From Anaeramoeba flamelloides (taxonomy: Eukaryota > Metamonada > Anaeramoebidae), in NCBI GenBank assembly GCA_027625915.1, contig JANTQA010000070.1, forward strand, positions 7,011,001 to 7,075,000: 64,000 bases of DNA, in the 5' to 3' direction. Within the stretch, counting starts at the first letter, position 1, and the number at the start of each line of letters is the position of its first letter. The notes beneath the pieces were generated by a model. It did no database searches. It saw only the letters and a list, made by a program, of their open reading frames with translations, and was not told the origin of the DNA. A program made the translations under genes and the position numbers. Positions 10,043 to 20,100 of this stretch are shown one piece after another.

Positions 10043-13000
10043 TTATTTTTTGTTTTTATTTTCTTCATCACTCTCTTGGTGTGGTTCAAGAAAACCATGG
10101 AAAACAATATCATCCTCTTCCTCTTCCTCTTCATCTATCAGTTTATTTTTGATATTGTTTTGAATATTTTCCTTTTCCTTTTCCTTTTTCTTTTCAATTT
10201 CGTTTTTGTTTTCGTTTTCGTTTTTGTTTTCGTTTTTGTTTTTGTTTTCGTTTTCCTTTTCCTTTTCCTTCTCCTTTTCAGTTTCGTTTTCTTTATCTTC
10301 ATTTTTATTTCCATTTTTCTCGTTGCTTTCTTCTTCATTATCATTTTCTTTTTCATTTTCTTGTAAATTTTGAATTAATTGCTTTCCGTTTGTTCGTTTA
10401 TTAATTACCCATCGAGCACCATACCCTTCAATTGTTCTAATTTCAAAAAGTTTTATATCTCTAATTTTTTCTAGCTATATAAAAATAAAGTGAATATTTT
10501 AAGAAGAGTCAAGTAAAATTGGTAAAATTTTAAAATACATTTGAATTTTTTTTTTGATTTGAAAAAATCATATAAATTTGAGACCTTATTTCGTTAGGAT
10601 GATTTTCCAAACACCTTCCAGGAAACCTTCAACAGCAACATCAAAATTAATTTTCATCTTAAAGATACCATTGTTTTTTAAAAAATAAAATGAAATCTTG
10701 TTGAGATCCTGAATTTTTATTTTTATTTTGTAATTTGTCTTTTGACTCATGAAATGGATGAGTTAACACCATATAAACAATTTATTCATTTAAGTCTATT
10801 TTTTGAAATACAAATTTCACATATTTCCAATATAAAACCAAAAAAAGTAATCTAAACTGAAATTCAAAAATTTCCACACCAGTTAAAACGGTTCAAACAA
10901 TCACAATAATACAATTTCATTCAAATTGGAGATAATTTTGATTTGTGTAAAATCTAAAAATCATTTTTTCATGTTTTAGTTTTTTGCTTTCATTTTTATT
11001 TTTTGAATTACGTAACTTTTTTTGTTCAATCAAAATTTTATTCAATGATTGATATTATATTAAAGCCGAGTTGTTTCCAAATAGAAGAACTCAAATAAAA
11101 TTAATTGGTTGTTATCTAACCTTTGATCGATCAATGTTCCTAATAGAATTTTAACAAATTTACTAATGTATTTTTTTGTTTTGTTCTCTCCAAAATTTTT
11201 AACACACTCGATAATTTATTAGTATTGATAATTATTTATTTTTTGTTTTGTGGGTATTATAATTTATAAACAAGTGTTAACATTTCAATTAGTGAATGTC
11301 TCTAATTTGGTATTTCTTCGAGAATTGATTAAATAAGATTTTTTTTTCAAATTTTGAATTTGAGTTTATTCTTTCTGTTAACAATTAAGATATTTTGCAG
11401 CGTTGAAAGCTGAATATTGATGATTCAACCTTTTAAATATGTGGTTAAATTTAGATTTTTTTCTGAAATGCTGGTTTTTTTTTTACTAATACAAAGATCT
11501 TTTTTAATCAATGAAGATTAACAAATAGTACAACAGTGATCAAAATAATGTCATGCCAAATGACTATAATCCTTTTTTTTACAATTTAATCCGTGCTTTT
11601 TTTTCTTCTTGTTCCAGTGAAAAATCCAATTCTCTATCCGATAGTATACCTAGGTTCAAATTGATTTTGAAGGTCAATTTCTTGATGTTTTTAGTAAATT
11701 TTAAATTAGAAATGCGATTTGTTGATAATTTTTTTGTTAATTTTCTCAATTTTTTTGAAATTTTTTTTTTTAGATGGATTTGATTTTCTCAAAAATTAAT
11801 TCTATTTTTTTGAGATTTATTTTTTAATTTAATCCTTGATTTTTCGAATTTCTTTTTAAATAATAGAACTTTAAAAAATCAATACCATATTACTTATGGT
11901 TTATTGTTGGTTTCTTTGATCCGTTAATGTATAATTCTTCTATAGCAAAAAAAAACATAATTTTTATTTTGAAACATGAATTAAACTTTTCTTTACGCCT
12001 TATTTGGACAAAAGTACTTACTAATCTGATATAAATTTTTTGAAAGATATTTTGCAATTTTTGAGTATGAATATTGATTGATTCAACCTTTAAATTTGTG
12101 GCAAAATGCAGATTTTTTTCTGAAATCGCTGGGTTTTTTTGTACTAATACAAGTATCTTTTTTAATTGATAAAGATCAACTTTTATCACTTCTTGGCTAA
12201 TCTATTTTTTATAGACATTTGAACCATGGCGCACTAATTCGTTTTATACCCAAAAAAAAATGCACAATTTAATCTTAGACTTCTTCTTGGTGGACGCTAA
12301 TCCCTTAAAAAACAAAAAGAAAATGTAGCGAAAATTTTTTTCAATTTATAGTTCGAATACCAGTAAAATCAATTGAAAAGTGGAAACAAATTAACTTCAA
12401 AGAAGAATTCATTATATTACTAACAATCACAACCAACAAACTTTTTGATATCAACAAGAAAAAATTAAAAATTCAAACCCTTTAAAAATATCAATTAACC
12501 GTTCTGGAAAAAAAGTGAAACAAGGTTTTTTAATTGGGAAGCTTAATAGAACCTGAAAATTCAAAGTAAGATCTAATTAAAAAAAGAATAAAAAATAAGA
12601 AAGACAAAATGGAGTATTCAAAACAATAACAGTTTTTTTAATACTATCTTTTATATCGGTTTTTCTTTGATTGATCAATTATTAAAAATATGTTCAAAAA
12701 ATTCGACTATTTTTGAGATCTCCAAAACAGCATCAACGATTTCAATAAGAAAGTAGATTTAAATTGTGTTTGTTGATTGGTTGAAAATAATACAATGGGT
12801 TATTATTTGAAGTTAGAATTGTGGAAAAAAAGTTCAACACGGTTTTTAATTAGGAACCTTAAAAGAACCCTGAAAATTCAGAGTAAGATCAATTAAAAAA
12901 AGAATAAATAAATAAATAAAGAAAGACAAAATGAAGTATTCAGCACAATAACAGTTTTTTTAAATACTATCTTTTAGTATGGGCTTTTTTTTGACTGATC

Positions 13001-14193
13001 AATTATTAAAAATATGTTCAAAAAATTCGACTATTTTTGAGATCTCCAAAACCACACACACAATTTCGATAAATCAAGTAGATTTAAATTGTATTTGTTG
13101 GGTTGATTGAAAATAATATAATGAGTTATTATTTGAGGTTAATTGGTTTCTTTTTTTTATTGATTTTACTTTTCATTTTCAGTAATGTAAATGTTCCCAA
13201 TTAAAAACCGTGTTGAACTTTTTTTCTAAAACGGTTAGTATTATTTCCGTAATGGTATAAAATGATTGTAGTTACAAGAAAAGTCGGTTAAAAGAATCAA
13301 AATATTCGATAAATTTGAGATGAAACAATTGAGAAAATTCTTAGTTAGCCTGGATTGTTCTTTAAGTTTCAAAGTGAAAATGATTCCCAAACACACTCAA
13401 AAAAAAAAGAAAAAAAAAATAGTAAAATGCATACAGTTATGGAGTGAATATTAATCCAAACTACATTCTTAACAACTCTATCAAGGCAACCAAGAGCAAC
13501 TCCGTTTTGGTATTCCATTTTCCCTCTCATCTTTCCGTTGATCCACCAATTTTGACCCGATCGATGACAATGCTTTGCAAGAGCCCTTGCGCCTACTGTT
13601 AATGTTTTGTGAGATTTTCGCTTTGTTTGCCGAAGTGGCACTTCAACGGGCTTTCCTTTAATCATGATGATCTTTGTAGACTTGGTTTGGATTTCTTTGA
13701 GCCTTTTTTTTTCTTTGATCGAGAGAAAGGGTTTTTGGAATGCGTTATATAAGACTTGTAAATTTGGTGGAAACAACTCTTTCACACAGCCGCCAGTTGT
13801 TCTCAGTTTTAATAAAGAGCGAACCCCATCAATACCAATTGTATTAAAGAGCAACTCTAATTTCTTTTGTGTTGGGTCATTTACAAAATCTTTTGCAAGC
13901 TCTGTGTGCTTGTCCATCTCTTTTTTGGGATCAAACGAAGGTAAATTCTTCAGTGGCGGGAACTGAATTGGAAATTCTTCTTGTTCAGACCATTTCATTA
14001 GATTTTTTGTAATTTCTCTGTAGAGCGGCTGGCTTGGATAGTCTTGGAATGTATTTATCTTTTCTTGTATCTTTTCATTTGTTTCTTCAATTGCAAGCAA
14101 ATCTTTTGCTTGATCACAGCTTAAGACTTTTGAGATTATTTTTCCCTGGATTATCGAATTTAAATAATCAAAAATTGCTTGTTGGGCTGTCAT
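10043..14193 (-). CDS. Conserved eukaryotic protein of unknown function (GARAL-KH-HR / GYGARW type), two exons
   Basis: Exon 1 14193-13435 (253 codons) and exon 2 10474-10043 (143 codons plus stop) join in phase 0 (ACT|gtatgc ... tatag|CTA), giving about 396 aa and a 2,960-nt intron. Exon 1 starts MTAQQAIFDYLNSIIQGK and ends with VGARALAKHCHRSGQNWW and VVKNVVWINIHSIT. Exon 2 starts LEKIRDIKLFEIRTIEGYGA, carries an insert of Lys/Glu/Asn repeats, then IVFHGFLEPHQESD and the stop. From memory, GARAL-KH-HR, EIR-GYGARW and GFLEP occur in that order in one small uncharacterised eukaryotic family; that recollection, plus the matching phases, is why the two ORFs are joined. No enzyme motif or membrane segment is visible. 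The low-complexity insert lies between the GYGARW and GFLEP motifs. Function not known. Confidence 0.65.
10850..11345. repeat. Inverted copy of the 6785-7285 repeat, inside an intron
   Basis: Reads as the reverse complement of 6785-7285 over about 500 bp, with scattered differences and small indels. It lies within the long intron of the 10043-14193 gene. The two copies form an inverted pair spaced by 3.6 kb. Confidence 0.7.
11390..12187. repeat. About 140-bp direct repeats flanking a family B element
   Basis: 11390-11530 and 12045-12187 match as direct repeats (shared GATATTTTGCA, GATTCAACCTTT, ACTAATACAA, TCTTTTTTAAT). The family B element at 11534-12014 sits almost exactly between them, so the locus reads repeat-element-repeat. 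This is too long for a target-site duplication and suggests a local duplication around or before the insertion. Confidence 0.6.
11534..12014. mobile_element. MITE family B, copy 1 (degenerate)
   Basis: About 480 bp beginning CAGTGATCAAAATAATG and ending near TTATTTGGACAAAAG before TA. It matches the two better-preserved copies at 24956-25432 and 34701-35179 along its length (for example GATAGTATACCTAGGTTCAA). Ends are eroded compared with those copies and the left TA is displaced by 3 nt. Located in the long intron of the 10043-14193 gene. No ORF supported. Confidence 0.7.
12498..13235. mobile_element. TIR element with an internally duplicated terminus
   Basis: 738 bp flanked by TA (12496-12497 and 13236-13237). 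The left end is ACCGTTCTGGAAAAAAAGTG and the reverse-complemented right end is ACCGTTTTAGAAAAAAAGTT; the inverted repeats extend for about 45 bp. The interior is a tandem duplication with a period of about 320 bp (12498-12820 and about 12820-13140), so the terminal sequence occurs three times: direct, direct, inverted. Shared interior words include GTTCAAAAAATTCGACTATT. No ORF. Lies in the intron of the 10043-14193 gene. Confidence 0.7.
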
Positions 14194-17170
14194 AAAATAA
14201 AAAATGGAAAATTAACAATTCGAAAAAATAATTTTGGGTTTAATCCTTCTAATTGAAAGTTGAAATTTTTCTTCATCCCTTTTTGTCGTTCACGAGAATA
14301 AACAGTTGCACACCTTTCAGTGACGTGTTCCAAATTTAATTGATTTCTTACATTAGAAATATTATTTAAAATCTTTTTAAGCTAAATGATTATGCTTATT
14401 GTTTTCCCTTTAATGATTACTTTTATGACAAAAAACAAATTTTTACAACTTCGAAGTATACCAAGCCAAAATATCTTTTGGTAAAGATCTAGCCACCAAC
14501 TATTAATTTGTTTAGTACTTTTGGGGTGGTTTGTCACAAAAAATTATATTATCAAATTGTACTTTTTTTGTTACTGGTATTTGAATTCTAGATGGAAACA
14601 ATTTATATTTTAGTTTTCCAATTTTCTTTTTCAAATTGAGTCACAAACCACAACCTAATTTCTTTTGAAAACCCTATTACCACAAGAAAAATCTGGAAAA
14701 GGAAGTGATAATATTTTTCCCATTTTTAATTCAAAGACCGAAAAAAAAAAAAAAAAACAAAAAAAGTATCATAGGAACTTCAATAGATCAAAAATTAATT
14801 AAAAAAAAGTTCCACAATTCCAATGACTAAAAATAATATAAAAAAAATATATTTAATACAAAAAATCAAAATCTACAGATTCCCAATTCCAAAAAAATAA
14901 ATATTAAAAAAAAATTCAAAGTTTTCTTTTTTTAAATTTCTAAACGGTCAATTTCTTCATTTTTAAACAAAATATTTTCTTTCACTACAAATTCAATGGA
15001 GTCTAATTTAATCTAAATTATAGTTCTTTGATATTCTCTAAATTTGACAAAGTTAACATTTTTGCACTATTCTTCAGATAAAAAAGAACTCCTTTGTAAA
15101 ATGAAAAAAATGAAGTAAAAATCTCCGAGAGCCCAAAAAGAGCCAAAGAGAGACACTTAAAAATGGCACAATTGTTTTCAAAATTAAAAATTCATACTAA
15201 TTTCTATAGCATACTGATAGTAGTGTTTAGGCCTTTTTCAAAAAATGACTGAGATTTTTTTTTTTTTTTTTAGAGTTCAGTCATACAACACAGGGTGTTG
15301 TTTAGTTTTCAATTGGTAGTAGGTATTTTATAATTATTACAATTTTTTTTTCCCCAATTTCAAAAAATATTTATTGGTTGTAATAACTTGTCCCTTTAAA
15401 ATTTAAAATTTAAAATATTTTTCAAAAACTTGTAACTTTTTTTCAATAACCACCCTTGAGATTACGAATTAAAATTTACATAAAAAGTGTATACATATCA
15501 ATATTCCACTATTAATACCAGTTCTTTTTAACTCATTCTCAATCATTATATATTTTACTTCAAATGTATCAATCTAATTGAAAAATAATTTAGATAGGCC
15601 AGTATTGAGATGAAAAACAAAAAAAAGCAAATTTTAAATTTAGTTTAGTTTGTTCAAAAATTGATTCACTCTTTTTATCAATAATTTTTTTTTTTAATCA
15701 AAATCCTTAAAGAACTGAAACTTTTCATTATTTTGACTTTCCTTTAATTTACATTCTTAGGAATAATGGTTATTATTTGAAAGTATTGTATATGAACATT
15801 GATATAGAAAAAAATATGAATTATTCATTTGGATGTACATTAGAAATGAATTCTTGGAAAATCACCAAAAACTATATACTTTCATTAAAGTTAAAGTAAT
15901 TATACCCTTTTATTGAAAGAGTAAAATAAAAATATTTTTTTTCTTTTAGTTCTAAGCCAAATTTCAAAATTAGGTAAAAACTTTGTTATTATTATTTTTT
16001 TCCTTTTTCATTTGTCTTTCAAAAAATACAATGATTATACTATATTTTTATTTATTAATCTATATTGGCTATTGTCTCTAAAAAATTTAGTAAAATACCT
16101 TATTATTCAAAAAAAAACACAATTAAACTAATTTTTTTCTGATGAAAAATCTACCCCTATTTTTGAAATTAAGCTTATTGTTAATATATAAAAACTAGAT
16201 TCCATAACATTATAAAGTTAGTCAAAATTTTTGAAATCTAGTTTATAAATATATATAAATATATATAAATTCAAGAAAATTTAATTGTGAGAGGAAATTA
16301 ATTACCAAACACACAAATAAAAAAAAAATCAAAAATATTTACAGTAGTCAAATAAATTTTGAAAAACTACTGATTTCAAATTAAAAATTTTCAAAGAGAA
16401 AAACAGAGAAAATTAATAAAATTCAAATTAACGCAAATCCATTATTTTATTTCTGAAGAAAATTTGAAAAAAATAAAAAAAAAGAATAATAAAAACATTT
16501 AAAAAATATAATCTGATGATTACAAATAAAATATATAATGTGAATCTACATATTCAAAATACCTTAACAAGTAAATAAACTTTGTTTCTATCAAAAATTC
16601 CCAAAAAAATCTTTCAAATATCAATTATTTTTTATAAGAACTTTTGAAGATTAAATCTGAAATAAGTAAAATAATACACATTAAAGAATAGAATTGATAT
16701 CCACCTGAAGTAAATATAATCAATGTACATATTTTTTTAAAAATTGAATAATTCAAAATTATTAGTGTCCCATTGAGTTAAACAACCATGTTCATTTTGA
16801 TCTTCAATTGAAGATCCAAATAAAATTTCAAAATAAATATAGTTGATTACTCTACAATCATTTTAACTGCTTCAATATCATTTGAATAACATTTTTTTCC
16901 AAAGTGCCTATAGATCTTGCAATAAAAAAAAATTGTAAATCAAATGAATTACCTGTCAAAAAAAAAAGTAAAAAAAAAAAATTCAAAAATGTGAAAAAAT
17001 GATTTCAATTTTTGAAATTTTCCAAAATAAACTCTTTCTTCTAATATCCATTCAAACCCTTAAAACGCATGTAATTCAAACATCGCAACTGGGACCCCTC
17101 TTACTGGAAAATAGTTTAATAACCTCAAAAAAAAAAAAAACAAAAAAAATAAAAAAAATAAATAAATAAA
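14194..17170. other. 3.0 kb intergenic region
   Basis: No gene recognised. 14960-15430 is a shortened copy of the 6530-7500 repeat, and 16190-17110 is a copy of the decayed gene-like repeat family described separately. A 10-bp inverted repeat AAACTAGATT/AATCTAGTTT lies at about 16190-16244. The rest is unstructured A+T-rich sequence, including the presumed promoter of the gene ending at 14193. Confidence 0.5.
16190..17110 (-). repeat. Decayed gene-like dispersed repeat, longest copy
   Basis: Read on the minus strand, three coding-like blocks can be followed: a block containing GFEWILEE and KLKSFF; then, after a pyrimidine tract ending in CAG, a block around CYSNDIEAVKMIVE; then a block around LDLQLKIKMNMVV. 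Other copies lie at 30640-31110, 38935-39065, 43990-44300 and 44990-45280. Every copy has stops and length changes. No protein family was identified, so it is given as a repeat, not a gene. Confidence 0.5.
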
Positions 17171-20100
17171 TTATTTATTGAGTGTTTGAATAGCCTGTTT
17201 CAAATCGCCAGCTTCACCAGATAGTAATTTTTCTAAATATTTATGGAAAGGAATCTCGATTTTATATCTGTCGATTGTTTGCGAAAGTAATTTCCATCTT
17301 GAAATCCAAGGGTGAATCTCTGTTGATCTCGATTGTGAAACCATTCTATCTGCGATAATAGCTGTATGTCTTACGAAAAAGGGGAGGTTTAATTTATCTA
17401 TGATCATGCCATCTATTAAGGGGCCAAAGGGTAAAATTTTATCCTTTTTAAAAATGGAAATTCTAAACAATTCATTTGGCAGTGGATAAATTATTATATG
17501 AACAAAATTAAAATGAGAAAAGATTATGTCAGGATTGTAATCTACCCCATTGTAATTTTCAGACCAAATTATTTGCACCTGGTCATTTCCTAAATGCTTT
17601 TTTTTATTTACTCTTTGTATGTCTTTTTCTGAATTGCTCAAGCGAGTTGAGATATGAAACATGATTTCTGCATTATAATCTGAATAATAAATGGAAGATT
17701 CGCCATCCTCTCCGTTATTAGCTAGACCGCCTATATAGCCTAAGTGATTTCGTAAATTAACTTCCCATCCCATTTTTGATAGGAATTCTTTAAATAATTG
17801 GGATTCCTGGTCGATATTATTTGAAAGGATATCGATTTGATTTCTTTGATTCTTTTTTACGTATATTATTCCAATTTTATAAATGTTTCGGCTTTCTCTT
17901 TCGTCTAACTCTATTAAAGATCTAATCATTCTATTATTACTTTTTAATAAATGGAATTCATTTTGATTCAAATCTGGGTTTAATATTCCTAATTGTACTA
18001 ATATATCTCTACATTGATGAAATTTGCCTTCATTTTGCTCTATATTTGTATTTTTTTGTTGTTCGTTTTCCTTTTCCTTTTCCTTTTCCTTTTCTTTTTC
18101 CCTTTCCCTTTCCTTTTCTTTTTCCTTTTCCCTTTCCCTTTCCCTTTCCCTTTCCTTTTCCTTTTCCTTTTCCTTTTCCCTTTTGATTTCTTTTTCCTTT
18201 TCCTTTTCCTTTTTCATTTCAATTTCATTTTCGATCTCCTTCTCATTTTCCATCACCATCTCTTGTTTTTTCTTTTTCTTTTTCTTTTTCTTTTTTTCTT
18301 TTTTAATTTTTGTTTTTTTTTCATTATTGTTTTCGAGAGATTTTTCATTTATATAAATTTCCATATTTTTTTTTTGTAATTGATAGTTATTAAAAAGTTC
18401 ATCTAAAATTTTTTTCTTTTTTCTTTGTAATTCTATTAAATTTTGATTTTTTTTTTTATTCTCATTCTCGATCTCATTTTGATTCCGATTTTCAATCATA
18501 TTTTTTTTTTGCTTTTCTTCATTAATATTTTCATTCACATTTTCGTTTTCAATTTCAGGCTCATTATTATTAAATTGATTGATCAGTTTATCTAAAGAAT
18601 CAATTTTTTTTTTATTATTTTCATTAATAATTGATTCATATTTGGAATCTTCGTACTCTTCTTCTGAATCCGATGAACTTTCGATTTGATCAATTTCTTC
18701 TTCAACTAAAAAGTTTAACCAAGTTAAATGAGTATCACTTTCCTCTTCTGGGTTTTCTTCGATCGGTATATTTAACCGTTCTTCTAACTCTTCAATTGGG
18801 GTATCTTCATCTGATAATTTTTTTTTAATTTTTTCGTTTTTTGTTATTAAATCATTTATTTCAATTTTTTCAGCATCCCAAACATATTTCCCACTTAAGT
18901 CACGTAAAATTAATCGAACAATTTTTTTTGTTTTTATTTTATTTTGATCATTAATATTGTTATTGTTAATGTTATTATCATCATCATCACCACTATCACC
19001 ATCGTCATCATCATTATTATCATCATCATCATCATCTTTAACATCATCTAATAATTTATTTTCATTTAGGGTTATTTCTTTTAAATTTATTATTGTTGAA
19101 TTTTGGAAGGCAAAATATAAAGGGTCTTCCGCGATAATATCATTTTTTTCATTATGAATTAATTTTAATCGGTTGATATCATTATCGGGATAATATGAAC
19201 AAGATAATTCAGGATTATTCATTAACGGCAAATTATTCCAATATAATAATAAATGTTGTAAACAAATTATTGTTGTATTTAGTAAATGTAAATTTTTATG
19301 ATAATAATTTTTATCAAACTCTTCGTTCATATTATTATCATTGTCATTAATATTTGTAGTGTTATTGTTATTTTCGTCATTGCTTATCTTATAAGTTTCC
19401 AAAATAAGTTGACGAAGTAATGATCTAATAGAATCAGTGTTGTTATGTTCGCTTTTATTTGATTTATTTAATTTTTCGATAGATTTCGAGCTCGTCAATA
19501 AGCGGCTTGATTTAAAAGCTAGCGGGGTCATTTTTTTTTTTAAACTTTTCGGATTATTTATATTTGATTTAAAACTCTTTTTCCCAAAGCTGCTTTGGAT
19601 ATTTGAGATATTATTTAAAATATCGTCTGTACTGTTTGAAAACAATAATTGTGTACTACTACTCTTATGAACATTATTAATACTAAGATTACTACCACTG
19701 CTAAGAATACTACTGCTATTAGCGGACAAATCTTCATTAATTCCAAAACAATTAGAAATCGTTTCAAAATATAAATCGCAAACTTCTGCATCATATAATA
19801 ATTCTGGAATATTAATTAACCATTTGGTTATTGAAAATAATAATTCTGGATAAAATTTTGGAATTAAATTTTCGTTTTTTTCTTTTTTTTGTGATTTACG
19901 GAAATAAATTAATTGTTTGTTTTCTGATAAATAATTATTTATAATTTGGCAATGTTTTATTATTAAGGATTGGATAATTAGATTATCAAAATTATGGATT
20001 AAATGGCTATATTCTATTAGATTGTTAAATATGTAACAAATGTGTATACAAATTTCATTATTTTGATTCATTAAAACACGATTATATAATGTGAATATCA

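Noticed and set aside
10076-10366. Phe/Val-rich plus-strand ORF, and similar ORFs at 18014-18379, 29411-29764 and 61212-61436
   Set aside because: They are antisense shadows of Lys/Glu/Asn repeats in real minus-strand exons.
10613-10750. Minus-strand ORF MSQKTNYK... with a possible short intron into the 10043-10474 exon
   Set aside because: Needs one of several weak donors, and would compete with the acceptor at 10475, which fits the exon at 13435-14193 in phase and family order. Kept as intron sequence.
13396-13434. A 39-nt pyrimidine-rich intron near the end of the 13369-14193 ORF
   Set aside because: Its donor is the same gtatgc used for the long intron, and the extra 8 residues after it match nothing. 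The long intron gives a better protein.
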